Shown: positions 32,750-44,952, counted from the first letter of the stretch. The stretch: DNA of 64,000 bases from Uloborus plumipes (GCA_038373865.1 JAXGGA010005236.1:16044-80043), one strand, 5' to 3'. Notes: a model not told the origin generated them from the sequence alone. Translations and numbers: made by a program.

Positions 32750-35428
32750 TCATATTTGGTCTTCATAGGAAATCCTGATGGATGGTTCTTTCTGTTGAGA
32801 ATTAACGTATTCAATTAATTTGGAAACATTTTCAACGTTCACCTCAAAATGATGAATTCTCTTTATTCCTGGAACCACAGGAAAAACACACCATAGGTTA
32901 AGATTTTCAGTAGTTTGTTTTATTTCTTCATTGGAAATAAATAAAACATTGGTTTGACTAAGAACTTTTTCCGCAACAAAAAAAAACAAATCTCTCGCAG
33001 GCTGCACAACAACTTCACCGTGCTTGGCCATGATCTCTCTGCGAACTATTGACTTAGCCAAACCTCTGATTCCATCGACTGCACCTGTACCATGGGATGT
33101 GGTGGTGTATTTCCAACTGAAGTTTCTGTTATGTTTTTTAGCTAAATGCATTAAAAATCGGCACATGTATTTATTCTTAAACACAGACAAAGATCCGTCA
33201 CTCCAGATTATTTCTTCAAAAACGGTTTCGTCAGTAATTAAGCTATCATACAGTTTAAGCAGCATGGCAGCTACAACATTTTTGTCTTTATGTTGAGTGT
33301 CTGAGCATACCAAATATGTACTGCATTTCCCGTTTAAAAATACAGCTACAGTGAATAATGTAACTGTTTTTCTACTCCGCAGTGCCGACTGTATTCCGTT
33401 TTGGTATTCGCACGAACACCTCATTGCAAAGTCACATTGTAGAATTCGTTTTCCTTTTGCACTTTTATCCAGGAGAAATTCTTTTTCCTGAATTCTTTTA
33501 ATATGTACATGCTCCAAAAATTGCGGATAGTCATTTTCAATTTGCTTTTTCAATGCTGAACATTTGTGTCTTCATGTAACACTTTATCCAGCACTCTGTG
33601 TCTGTTTTTTCCCGTTGCTGCCACTTTATAAGCTTCTTTAGGTCAACATTTGTTCTGATGTTTTTGCCATTGGAACAATTCTGGCATGTTCCATTCCAAC
33701 AGTTTAAACTGCTCGCATCACACAAAATTGTGTTCCAAAATGATGAATCATAAGTTTAAACCTTTAAGCTTTAAAAGAAAATTTTCATGTATTTTAAAAC
33801 GGCATTGATCCGATGGAGTATTTTTCATCAAAAGTACGTTTGTTGGACGCAAGTCTTTGAAAACTGTAAAACTGATTTTCATGTCAGGATGAGAATCTTT
33901 GAATACAGCAAAAACTTCTCTTAAATACATAGTCAAATAGAACTTCCTTAAAGTCATTTTTCTCCTTTTTCTCAACAACAGATGGTTTCTTTCATACATG
34001 CACATTGGTATGATATATCAGGTCTGTAAAAAAAGTTTTTCACTACTTCTTCAACGTCCTCGTTTTTAAAAGATGATAAACTATAGTCAATTCCAACCCC
34101 ACTCTTTTAGCTAGTCCCATTACAACTGCTTTTTACTTTCTTCTATATCTAATATATAGAAGAAAGTATTGGTTTCGTGAAAATTTTCGAATGTCGAATT
34201 TTGACGGATTTGCACGTTTTGAGGTGCGCTGAGTCCATTTCGACCATTTTTGGAAAATGTCTGTCTGTGTGTGTGTGTGTCTGTGTGTGAGTCTGTATGT
34301 GTGTGACCAGTTTTTGTGGCCGCGCTAGAGCAAAAACTACTGAATGAAATCGAACAAAAATTTTTGCACATATGTACCACCATGTGAACTGGTGCACCTG
34401 ACTTTTTTTAGCGAATTCCTCCAAGGGGGGTGGAGCAATCGCACGTGTTCTGCGCGGGGGTGATTGCTATATCTCAGGAAGTAACCGGCGGAATCAAACG
34501 AAAATTGGTCCATAGGTAGACCCTACTGAGTACAGGTGCTGATTCAATTTGTTTGTCAATATCTCAAAGGGGGGTGGAGCAATCAAAAGTGCTTATTTTG
34601 TCATTGCACCTACTGTATCTCGAGAAATATTGAAGAGATTTGAATGAAATTTGGAATAACACTAACCCAATAAGGAAGCAAGCATCGATTAAATTTTGGC
34701 GCCAATCGCCCCAGGGGGAGGGTGGGGTGATTTTTGCGCTTAGTCAACAATGCGAAAAATCAATTCATTAAAAAAATCGCTTTCACGCTATTTAATTATC
34801 AAAACAGCTGAAAACTTTCAATGATTTGAAATTTTTAACTGTTGCCAATTTCTTTTTACTAACAAATAAAATGTTTGCAATTAATCTAAACAAGGCTTTT
34901 GCAATGATTTCCAATTTCGCTCATTGATTCTGCATTTGCAGGGCTATTACGATAATTGGGAAATTGGAGCTGTTTCCAATTATTCGGGCGAGTACGTATT
35001 TTATTTTGTAACTGGAGTTCATAAGATAGATATAGAAGTTTCGTGACGGCCACGACAGCTAGTTGCTTACGTGGAGAAGCAGGAAGGTTTCTTGCACATC
35101 TTTTCACTGGTTTCCCAAGTGAGTGAGGTTTCTTATATGAACCAAAAGATTTTCTATTTAGAGATTTAGAATATTTTGTTTCACTTTGCTGTTCCCTTGA
35201 TTCAAATTCTTTCCTTTTCTTATTTTCACGAGATTTACGTTTCCTTTCTGCTGCTGCACTTCGATACGCTTTCAGTTGACTGGTGCTCATTTTTGAAATT
35301 CTATTTCTTCTGCTGGATTCACTCATTTTATTTTGATTCGATTTAAAATCTGGATCATTTTCAGTCTTCTTTCGCTTGTACTTTTTCTGACTTAAATTAT
35401 GCTTTAAACTTTTCTCGTTATCTTCCAT
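32750..35428 (-). pseudogene. Transposase of the 6.6-kb Sola-like element, split and frameshifted
   Basis: Reading on the minus strand, the N-terminal part (35428 to about 35045) is very basic and Lys/Arg-rich, ending in LGKPVKRCARNLPASPRKQ then AVV. A 0.9-kb repeat then intervenes and the frame resumes at about 34130 with AVVMGLAKRVGLEL. Next come LRPTNVLLMKNTPSDQC and a following histidine (33748-34005), then a Cys-rich segment CWNGTCQNC (33537-33725), each needing a frame change. The longest piece (33553-32750, 267 aa) has IIWSDGSLSVFKNKY and TSHGTGAVDGIRGLAK, the acidic and SHGTG motifs that mark this transposon protein family. Similar proteins are common as uncharacterised products in arthropods and cnidarians. 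At least three breaks plus the insertion make it non-functional. The exact superfamily name is inference. Confidence 0.75.
34138..35045. mobile_element. 0.9-kb insertion in the transposase gene
   Basis: Both edges carry the related phrase TTCTATATCTA or its mirror (AGATATAGAAG). The left edge forms a small hairpin CTTTCTTCTATAT/ATATAGAAGAAAG. The interior has a (TG)n run (34258-34305) and three GGGGTGGAGCAATC- or GGTGGGGTGA-like phrases. The layout resembles the repeat family at 36.7, 37.8 and 56.8 kb (hairpin edge with GGAAGT or GAAAGT, microsatellite, GGGGGTG phrases) without clear identity. No coding. Confidence 0.55.
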
Positions 35429-35659
35429 GTTTAGTTTTAAAAGAAAACCAAATTCTTATAATTAAGATTAGAATAATAGTTTAATCTGCAAATGCAAACT
35501 GGCTAACTTTAAGGAATTGAAAGAATAAATAGAGTTGCCAGATTTTAAAACAGAAAAATATTAAATTTCTTTTTAAAAAATATTTTATTATTAGCGCCCT
35601 CTACTGGAACCAAATGAATTAAAAAAAATTCTTACTGTTATTTGGAACCTGTTTTATCA

Positions 35660-35716
35660 GTCACACAGGTGATAGTAAATGTCATACAGGTGATAATAAA
35701 TGTCACACAGGTGATA
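35660..35716 (-). repeat. Right subterminal boxes, inverted (three)
   Basis: GTCACACAGGTGATA occurs at 35660 and 35702, with GTCATACAGGTGATA at 35681, spaced 21 bp. They are reverse complements of the boxes at 32.0-32.4 kb. Confidence 0.88.
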
Positions 35717-36684
35717 GGTCAGTTAAGGGTCAGAAAAAAGGTATCAATTTAAAATGTTTAGTGTTGTTTTATCAGCAATATGTTTTACCTTTGATTGCAA
35801 AAAATCAGAAATATAAAGTTATTTTAAGTGTCCTAACAAAAACTTTTGTATGTCAAATATCACCTGTGTGACAAGGGGGCATATAAAATATATGATATAC
35901 TCATTAAAATAAAGAACTTAATTTACTTAATTAATTACATTTAATTGCTTTTAAAATATTAATTATATTCACTAAAAGTGCCTTTTACGAAAAAAGTAGT
36001 TTTCTTGTCAATAACAATGTAATTATCTCAGTTTTTGAATCAGAAATCAGTATTGAGAAAAAAATCAAGTTTTCAAAAGTTTATAATTGACCTCCACATT
36101 AAAAATAAAAAAATAAAAAAAATTGAAACTTTTGTTGCTTGTACCATAAACTATGAACATTTTTCTTTCATTTAATAGAAAAAACTCCTTTAAACAAAGA
36201 AAAAAAAAATTTCAGTGTCAGGCTCACTTTTTCTGGCTTTGCCCTTTTGATTTCCCACAAACACCCATAAAACATTGAACTTCGAACATAGGCGATACTA
36301 TATGTTTATACCGATATATTTTTTGGGTAATCGATTGAATTTTGATTTTGCAAGCGCAGAGAGAGGTAAAGCAGATACTGCCGTTTACCTGCCCTTTTCA
36401 CTCTAATTGTCCTGCGGGATTGACTGGCAGCCGGCAGTAACTGCACAGTATGCTACTAAATGTCCAGCATTTACATATTCGACAACATGCCGGAGTAGAT
36501 ATGTTATTACGAAATATATTATTGCATTGTGAATGATATGTTTTATTTAAAAATATACATAAATACCGTGCATCCACTTGATATAGATTTAATGTAAACG
36601 AACGCGAAATATAATTAAAAAATATAATGAAACTATGCAAAATATGAAGCAAAACTTGATGATTCTTCACCCATTTTTACTTTT

Positions 36685-37470
36685 TTTTTACTAAATAAAG
36701 GAAGTCATGTGATCACAAAGAAAATTTCACTCAAAATTAAGGTTAAATTTTGATTTTGCTCACCCCCGAATGAATGGTGAGTAGTTGTTTTGACCTATCA
36801 GCACGTGCCCTATCAGTACCTACTAACATATAAACAACCGAAATATCCTTTTCGACCATGCCCCAGTTAATTACGTCGAGTTTTCTCGTAACGTTTGTAT
36901 GTACGTCTATATGTACGTATGTATGTACGTATGTTTCTATGTATATATGCGTATGTATGTATGTCGCATAACTCAAAAACTATATGCCGTAAAAGCTTCT
37001 AGTTTGGTATGTAGGCTCTGAGGGTGGTCTAGTTGTGCACCTCCCCTTGTGGTTGTATTCGATTGTTCCCAAGGGGGTCTTTTAGCCTTTTGTGGGATAA
37101 ATCAATGTTAATTTCAATGCAGATTGAGTGATATGATTTGGTACAACCACTTGGTGATATATCGCCAAACTTTTGGTCGCCAAGTGTTTGCCGCCAAGTT
37201 GGCGACAAATTTGGTGAAAAAATGATTTTTTTAAAAAAAATTGGATTCAATTTGGCGCTATTGGGCGCATTTTGCGAAAAAATCACTTAATCATGTTAAA
37301 ATTGGCGATATTTAGAAAATAAATCATTGTAAAATAATATTTTGCATTTATTCGTGACAAACTGGGGGTGTAAATGTTTGAATTGTTATCTTGCTCACTC
37401 TAATGTACTATTTTAACACTCGAGGTATTTATTATGGAATTTAAATGTAAAAGGAAGTAGTGGGGCGTTC
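36685..37470 (-). mobile_element. GCCAAGTTGGCGAC repeat family, copy 1 (inverted)
   Basis: On the minus strand this follows the order of the 56.82-57.60 kb copy: GGAAGTAGTGGGG edge, NGCCAAATTTGTCGCC..., GCCAAGTTGGCGAC palindromes, CAACCACAAGGGGAGGTGCA, a TACGTATG-type microsatellite, the GGGGGTGAGCAAAATC phrase, and a GGAAGT edge. It forms an inverted pair with copy 2. Confidence 0.75.
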
Positions 37471-37799
37471 ACATCAGATGTTTTAAAATTACTACAAATC
37501 AGTTAATGCTTTGTACTTTGCATCAAAACAAGAAATCACTTTGAAAAAAAGAGCGCTTGAAATGCTTGTGTGCTGACGATTTTTTTTATAGCACTATTAA
37601 AACAGCTAGGGATTAAACTGCAAAAACTATCGTCTGTTAGTATGAAAACAACTGTAATTAAAAGAAAACAAAACAATGTAAATAAAATCATTTCATTGCT
37701 GCATTTTTGTTTGTCGTCTGCCAAGTTTGGCTTGTGTATCTTTGAAATCGTGAAAAATATTGTTTGCTAGTGGAGAGAAACTTTATTTGAAAGAAAAAA

Positions 37800-38235
37800 A
37801 CCTGGTATGGACCCCACACTACTTTCTTTTACGTGTAAATTTCTTAGTAAATGCCTTAAGTGTTTAAATAGTGCTTGGAATAAGCAAGATAACAATTCAA
37901 ACATTTACGCCCCTAATGTACCACGAATAATGCAAAAAATGATTTACAACGATTCATTTTCTAAATATCGCCGATTTTAGCATCATTCAGTGGATTTTTC
38001 GCAAAATACCGCCAATAGCGCTAAATTGAACCCTAACTCATAAAATAATTTTTTCGCCAAATTTGTCGCCAATTTGGCGATATGTCACCAAGTTGGCGAC
38101 AAGCACTTGGCGACCAAAAGCTTGGCGACATATCGCCAAGTGGTAATGCCAATTTATATCACTCAAGTCTGCATTGATATTAACACTGATTCACCCCAAA
38201 AATTAATAAAACACCGCCCTGGGAACATTCAAGTG
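37800..38235 (+). mobile_element. GCCAAGTTGGCGAC repeat family, copy 2 (truncated)
   Basis: This starts at ATGGACCCCACACTACTTTC and matches copy 3 through the GGCGACATATCGCCAAGTGG palindrome and the CTGGGAACATTCAA phrase, then stops before the microsatellite part. It is opposite in orientation to copy 1, giving a long inverted repeat with about 430-bp arms and a 330-bp spacer. Confidence 0.75.
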
Positions 38236-38683
38236 CAACCAATGACCTCCCGTGACCTCCCATTAGGGCACCCCTACTTTCGCTTAGTTTAGGTACAAAG
38301 GAAAACGGCTTTTGCGGCTTGATGCAAGTTTTGCACAGCGATTCATATTACGTTCATCTTGCAGACGTGTAGATACTGCCGTTTACCTGCCCATCGTAAC
38401 GAAAAATGCAGTTACTGCTAATTACCATTGGTTAAAAAACAGTTTTTTTTTCATCGGAAACCAAAAAAAGATGCTTGTACCATAAAACTAATGTAACATA
38501 GATTTCAAAAATACAAAAAAATGAAAATCGAAAATTTTGCAGTTACTGCCCTTTACCTGCCCACGGCAGAATAAGTATCTATTTGTATTGAGATAGTAAA
38601 TTAAAAAGAATATTTACTTGAAAACAAGTAAAAGGGGTAGTAACACCTAACGTAAATTTTACCGCCCTGGTCAAAGTTAAGTT

Positions 38684-38819
38684 TTTTAAATACTGTCGAG
38701 TAACATCTGTAGAAGTTGAAAAGATATTTTCATCTTTAGGTAAGGTTTTCAATGACAAAACGCAATATCTAACTGGAGAAAGCCTTGAAGAACATTTAGA
38801 TTTTTTGCCACAGAAGTAA
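38684..38819 (+). pseudogene. hAT-type C-terminal dimerisation remnant
   Basis: In the frame ending at TAA 38817-38819 the translation reads KYCRVTSVEVEKIFSSLGKV and then NDKTQYLTGESLEEH. This fits the TSxxxERxFSxxGxxxxxKRxxLxxEx pattern of hAT transposase C termini. Nothing upstream is intact, and no matching element ends were found, so it is a short fossil just outside the 6.6-kb transposon. Confidence 0.6.
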
Positions 38820-38829
38820 TTCATATGCA

Positions 38830-39998
38830 TGCATATTAATGAAAATATTTTTTTTTACCTCCTTAATAACAAAATGCAAAAATAAAATGGTGTAGTCTTT
38901 TTATTTTATTATTCAGATATGACAACGTTTTTAGCATAAGTGAAAAAATAAAAAAAAAAGTATTTTAATGATGAAGCACCAAGTTTCCGCCCCTAAGCCG
39001 GGGCAAAGGCGGAAATGCTGTGCATTGCATGTCTTTTAATGATTGTTCCAGTACAGCAAATCCAGATTCGAATGGTTACAAATGGCACCCAATAACTGTA
39101 TTTTGTAATTGGATTTTCTTCCGAGTGTCTTTTATACGAGTATATGAATGATTTCTTTTTCATTCATTTGCTTCTTCAGCATACGCCATTTGAATAACAC
39201 GAAGCGCATTCTCAGAAATCCTAACAATATCATGTCCCCGAAGGCTAGCACAAAAATTATTTTACCTAGAGAGTTTTTTTAATTTTTTATTTGTCAGAAA
39301 TACTTTTACCGATGTTATCCCATTCAAATTAAGACAATCCTTCATTTATTTTTTCCTACAGAAAATTTTGAATAACCCAAAGTCGCAGGTATCTCAACCT
39401 GTTTCTCAAATTATTTTTAAATTTTACATGAATATTTCGCAAGTTTGATTTGTAATACTGAGTTATGCATATTTAAGAGTGTAAGATGGAATTATCTTAG
39501 TTCATTTTACTCATTAAGTAAACAAGGTACAGCATTTTAAACTTTGCCCCAAGGTTTGCATGTCAGTATCCTGGTTTAGGAATAAGTTCAATTACTAAAG
39601 ACAAAAATAATTAATTTTGAATCTGCAGTACTACAGCAATGTTTATTCTTCTTATGTCTGCAAATTATGAGTCATAGTCTGCTTGTAAATGTTTATTGTG
39701 CTGTGGTGGCTTGTGTCTTTATAATCTCTCTTAATTTATCTAACCGTGTGTTGTTTTAGAAAGGATATCTAAACACAGAGATGCTTTAAATTCTTTATTA
39801 GTATCTACAATAATGACTTAAACCATTTTTCTTGATTCCATTTTCTCTTTTATTTTCACACCATTTAATTGGAGTACTACTTATTGGCCCCCTCCCTTCG
39901 GGGTTTTGCTTTCCATGCAGAGAACGTGGAAGTCCTCCCCCCCCCCTCCGTCTATCAATAATGTAGTTTTATTTTTTTTATTTATTTTTTATCAACGC
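38830..39998. other. AT-rich sequence, no gene seen
   Basis: A GC-richer phrase CCGCCCCTAAGCCGGGGC near 38989-39006 could be a repeat edge. Nothing else is recognisable. Confidence 0.4.
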
Positions 39999-40006
39999 CT
40001 ACCTAG

Positions 40007-42524
40007 CAAGGCCGTATCCAGAAAAAAACTTCGGGAGGGGCCCAGAGTTTCGCACATTGCCCAAACACACATACATTTTTGTGTGTGCTATGAGTCTAAT
40101 TTGCTAGTTGACCCCCTCCTCCCCCCACGATGTTTGATGTGTGTGTTTTTCATTTCTTTATTCTTATTATTTTCTTGAACTGACCTTTATTGGAAATGAA
40201 GAGATATGTAATGACAACTTTTTTAAATGGGGTAGAATATCCGTAATTTTAGGGGGTCCGGGGGTTTCTCCCCCGGGAAAATTTTTGAAAAAAAGTTTTA
40301 AAATTCTGCATTTTGAGGCCTTATATGGGGCAATCGGGACTTCAAAAACATGTTGGAAAAGTAGGCAAACACCAATCTCATAAATTTTCTGCATTCTTTT
40401 GCAAATTAAGATTAATCAAAGCTTAAAAAAATGTTTAGTTTAACAAACGATTAACATTAAGCGACAGAGAGGAAGGACAAGGGTGGAGAAAAGATTAACA
40501 CATTATCACTTGCTTACATCGGTTTTCACTATAGTTACATAGTAGTTTTTGATCAGTTCTCCAACTCACCGACAGACACAGCACTTGTTAGTAACATAAA
40601 ATAACCAATATTATAAAACACATAAAATTCTTTAAAAGAAAGAGTGTAGAGATTAAAAAAATAATTAACGAGAGAGTAACATTCTGGCCATTTAGTTAAT
40701 TCATATTTTAATTATTTATAAGAAATAGGATTGAAGCACTTTTGAAGGAGTTTCAAAAAGGTATTTAATGATTTTCAAAGACTCTGGAACAGTTAAAATT
40801 CTTTAAAGCATTTCATTTGCACTTTCCAGTCTCTGACGTTTTAATAGTTGATTGGACAGTCTTACGAAATTGTTAAAACTTTGAAAGACACATCTTTTAA
40901 AAATTAAAAATAGATATTAAAAAATACTTATAACGACAATTTCTTTTTCAATCACTAGTACTGCAGAAAACGAAAAAGAATACATAGGTAGGGTAATATT
41001 TTTTCTCGTGCTTAACATATTAATAAAAGAATCAATTACAAAGTAACTTCTAAAATACTGAATTAGGTATTTAATGAATAGTCAGAAATGAAACATGCGA
41101 GTCACAAAAAATTATTTTTGAAAATATGCTACAAAAAATGCTGGAATATGATTTTTGCATTACGCAGAATATTTTTTTAAATCAAGGAGCTGAGTTTCGC
41201 GCAACTTGATGCCCACCTCCCCTCCATTTGTGCTAGAAACTTTAAAATTCAAGGTTTACAGCTATATTTAACAAAGTATTCAAGGTTTTTAAGCATTTGT
41301 AAATGGATTTTTTTTAAGTAACTTTTGTCTAAGTTTGGTGAGCGTCCAACAAAGCAGAGGGTCTGTGAACGTATCCGTTTTTGTGTGGTCTTGTTGATAT
41401 TAACATGTTTAGAAGTGTTTGAAGACATGTTTAGCTATTAAAATCCCTCGAGGATTACAAATGCTTATAAATGGGGACCAAAAAAGTACCCTGTTCAAGG
41501 GCGTAGCTAGGGGGGTGCAGCTGCACCCCCTAGATCAAAGCCTATGGGAGGTCACTGTGACCTCCCATTTTATTTATTTTTTTTGACATACGATTTTGTC
41601 CCCTTTCGTGCTTTTCATTGTAACATGCTGGCGCAGACAAATAAATTCGTAACTCGGTGAAATTTGGAAATTCATTCGGTCATTGAGAGTGCACCCCTCG
41701 CCTCCTCTCCCACCAATAAATTTTAAGCCCTTGTCGCCACTTATCAGAGAATGCGTTTTTAATTTACCGAATGAAACTCAGAACTTTACTGAATAATTAA
41801 AAAATAAATAAATAAAATACAAGAATGCATACTTATCTATGTCTACCAAAAGAGACGTGAGGCATCACGAAAATAAATAAATTAATTAATTAAAGAAAAA
41901 AAAAGGAAAAAAATAAATAAAATAAAGAAGTTCAGCCTTGCAATACTGTCTCACTGTTTTCAAATTTCATGAGCCAATTTGCATTGGATAAGAACTTTTT
42001 GGGAGGTCACAGTGACCTCCTATTGGGGTGCCACTGCTTGCACCCCCCTAACGTCAGTCCTGGCTACGCCCTTGACCCTGTTAATTGAATCAGGGCGCTG
42101 AGAAGCAATCTCAGCCTAGTCGGAAACTCGGGGCCCGGCGATTAGGGGGTAAGAATCTGAGTGGTGTAAGTTTTATAAGTTTTATGGGGGGAGGGGGGAC
42201 CGCCGATCAAACTGATAAGTAGCTTGCCTTGAGCCTGAATTGATTTGGGAAAGAGAGCTGGAAGTGCTAATGAGAGTCTTGTTTTCAAATTTGTTTTGCA
42301 GCTATAATAAGAATTTGAATTGTCTTTTTTTTTTTTTTTTTTTTTGTACTTCTTCAAATTTTTACTCGTTTAATAGTTAAAAAGAAAAAAGAATATAATT
42401 TTTTTTGCCATTTGAAATTAAAAAAAAAAGAAAACGTTTTTTTTTTTCTGTTTTACGTTATAAAACATTTCGGGTTTCGGAGGGGGCTCGGGCCCGTCGG
42501 GCCCCCCCTCTGGATACGGCCTTG
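40007..42524. mobile_element. hAT-type element (CAAGGCCGTATCCAG ends)
   Basis: A perfect 8-bp duplication ctacctag flanks it (39999-40006 and 42525-42532). Termini CAAGGCCGTATCCAG and CTGGATACGGCCTTG are a perfect 15-bp inverted repeat. GGGGTTTCTCCCCCGGGAAA near 40259 is a typical internal motif of such MITEs. The 579-bp element at 41496-42074 is nested inside. No transposase frame was seen. Confidence 0.93.
41496..42074. mobile_element. hAT MITE with GTGACCTCC boxes, nested
   Basis: A perfect 8-bp duplication accctgtt flanks it (41488-41495 and 42075-42082). Ends CAAGGGCGTAGCTAGG and CCTGGCTACGCCCTTG form a 16-bp inverted repeat with one mismatch. Subterminal GGAGGTCACTGTGACCTCC is itself a palindrome near the left end, and a GGAGGTCACAGTGACCTCC copy lies near the right. 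Fragments of the family are seen at 8.75-8.9 kb and 38.25 kb. Confidence 0.95.
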
Positions 42525-42532
42525 CTACCTAG

Positions 42533-44952
42533 CATTTTTTCCTCCTTGTGGGAAGTAGACAATTTTCAGCTTCTTTAATTAAAATAATTTATTTTTATTT
42601 CTGTTTATTTTACTTTTAACTACCGAATTAAATTTGAAATATATAATTTGTTCAAACAAAAATGTTCTTGAATGAACGAAATTTGAAAATATAGACGAAT
42701 GTCGAGATTGAAATTACCTTATATGTTTTAACTTATGTAAAATATGTTTTTTGTGAAACTGTGGTTTTGTGAAAAGATCGATTGTTTTTCTTTTTCAATT
42801 GTGATTTTTGTAAAAGGTCATTAAAAAAAGATTTAATTGTTATGTTTAAAACGAGATACTTTAGTGAAGTTCGTTTTATAATTTCCATCTTAGAGAGCAC
42901 CAGCCTTTTAATTTTTAAATATCCCTTTACTCATGAGTATACCCACTTAGACTGGAAGGAGAAAAAAATATTGTTGATTGCTTTGTTAATGAAATTATTA
43001 CCGCTGTATCCATATTTTAATGTTAAATTATAAAATAATAAATGTTTTAAGTAGATAATGGGAGAAAAAATCCTGCTTTAATTATGATGAGTAGCAATAA
43101 TCAAATATTAGCAAATCAGCTACGATGTGTAGCAATCTAACCAGCATTTATTGCCTGACATCAGACATGAACTGTACTTCTGTGTGCAGCGTAATGAAAT
43201 GAATGTTGTTTCGTGCAAATATTTTCTTGATCTTTTTTTTTTTTTTTTTTCAAAATGCCATGCTTTTGGGCGAATTTCATTAGTTAGTCTCTATATTTGT
43301 TTATGGTTACAAATAATACTGTAGTCGGAGGAAAACAACATTTGGTTAATGCACCTTTTTTGTGGGGCGATTGTCGTGCTTGATGTTAGCACCAAAAAAG
43401 TCAGGTTAGCTAGCTCTTTTTTTTTTACAACGATTTATTTGAAAACCCCCCCCCCCCAAAAAAAAAGCTGATTTGAAACCAATTTCCATTAAATTGGCAC
43501 TGTTTACAATCAGGGTGTAAGAAAATAATTTTTTTCCCAAAAAACAAAAACGAATTATCTCCTTTAGACTTAAAAAATCGATTTAAATCATAAAAATGTG
43601 ATTTTAAGACTTGAAAAATTTCGTTATTAATTAATTAACACTCATAATTAAATTTTAAATTGATATTTTCTAAAATACTAAGTTATTATACTTCAAGTGT
43701 TACTTCAACAGCTTTCATAAGATGATGTAAAACCTTTTTAATGCAAATGCATTGCATTAGAAGTGGAGTTTCTTGTAACTCCGAAAATATGTGTTTGTAG
43801 TTTCTTGCAAATTTGTGCTTTTCCACATTATTATCATCTTTTAAATTGAGGAAATATTGAATCATTTCTATCTTTTAATTTTGGGATGATTGGGTAATTG
43901 TTATATGATGAGATAAAAACCGAAAGAGAGTTAAATGAAGGAAAAGAGAAATATAAACTAATTTATTTCCGATAAAATTAAGAAAAAAAGCAACCTTTTC
44001 TCAGATTTTAATCTTTACGTATAGAGATGTGTATCCTAAAATCTGACACCTATCTATGCTTATTTACTCACCTTCTGATAAAAGTGTGTAAAAATCTATA
44101 TATCCCCTGTTTATATATAATATAATGATGGCAAAAAGTAAATAATAAAATAAAATGCAAACTTCAACCTTTCTTTTGAATAGTATTTTTTGATATGCAT
44201 AAATTTTAATTAACAGGTGCATGCTTTATTTATCCACCTTTCTTCAGCGGGAATTCATGGTTGAGGCAATATTAATTTTTAATTTTATTTTTCCATTTTG
44301 TACAAATATGAACAGAACACACTATTTGCAACAGGCTTAATTTTGCATTACTTATCTGCTCACCCATCTTTTAATATAGTACGTTAACATTTTCTCATTG
44401 TTTTTATTCGAAAAAAGTCCTGATGCTAAAAAAAATATTTTAAAAGTATTCACAGATTAAAAATTTTAATTTTTGGGTGTGTTAGAAGGGAGAATTGGAA
44501 TTGATAAAACGGTCAAATGAGGAAAAACACTATAGGAATGAACTCGGTTTTTGGAAGAAAGGCTATATTAACTAAAAAAGGCAGAACTTAGGACTAAAAT
44601 TTTCTAGTTTTAATAACGTGATTTAAATTAGTTGATTCAAACCATAGACACCCCTGGTAACGACTGTTACTTTTTTTCACCGTACATTTCGAGAAAACTC
44701 TTTTCTGGACTTCAAGTCCCTTTTTCCTTAGGGATAATCTAAAAATCCCTTTACTTTTAGCAACTATTCCGACCCAAAAAAGTGAAAGAACTTTCTGAAG
44801 ATATGGGGAAGGGGAAACTCCAAGTTTAGGTCTCGTGGGCCTCCAGAAGTTCCGATTGATTTTGAGTCTCTTGAAGAAAAAAATCGCACTATGGGAGGTA
44901 CACAAATGTTTTCCCCTTTTCAGTTCAATTCGATTTTTTGAAAAAGAATATG
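42533..44952. other. AT-rich sequence, no gene seen
   Basis: Homopolymer runs occur near 43225-43250 and a C run near 43447-43457. Open frames up to about 100 codons are compositional and unrecognised. Confidence 0.4.

Larger units (their letters stand above)
31940..38569 (-). mobile_element. 6.6-kb Sola-like DNA transposon with 31-bp TIRs
   Basis: The left terminus starts CTGCCGTGGGCAGGTAAACG (31940-31970). The right terminus (38539-38569) ends CCTTTACCTGCCCACGGCAG. The two are inverted repeats over 31 bp with 2 mismatches. A 4-bp duplication aata flanks them (31936-31939 and 38570-38573). Further partial copies of the terminal box lie at 36371-36394 (24 bp, perfect), 38371-38392 and 38408-38426. 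A second box, TATCACCTGTGTGAC, occurs directly at 32022, 32212, 32392 and 32413, inverted at 35660, 35681 and 35702, and directly again at 35858. A minus-strand transposase remnant sits between (32750-35428). Insertions at about 34138-35045 and 36685-38235 inflate the length. Sola membership is inferred from the 4-bp duplication. Confidence 0.8.

Noticed and set aside
34149..34424. Two overlapping minus frames with THTDSHTDTHTH
   Set aside because: The His/Thr repeats are translation of a (TG)n microsatellite inside a mobile insertion.
34886..35428. Lys/Arg-rich 180-codon frame as a host nuclear protein
   Set aside because: Its LGKPVKRCARNLPASPRK motif and position inside the TIR-bounded element mark it as the N-terminal part of the transposase. 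The last 45 or so codons are insertion sequence.
36743..36976. Frame with IHTHIYIETYVHTYVH repeats (also 57318-57530)
   Set aside because: Translation of the TATG/TACG microsatellite part of the GCCAAGTTGGCGAC repeat family.
38030..38050. CCCTAACTC as a mir-125 trace
   Set aside because: It lacks the TCCCTGAGAC seed and any hairpin partner, and lies inside a mobile repeat.
41520..41575. GGAGGTCACTGTGACCTCC as a host nuclear-receptor site
   Set aside because: It belongs to a MITE family with copies elsewhere in the window. A regulatory role is possible but nothing here supports it.
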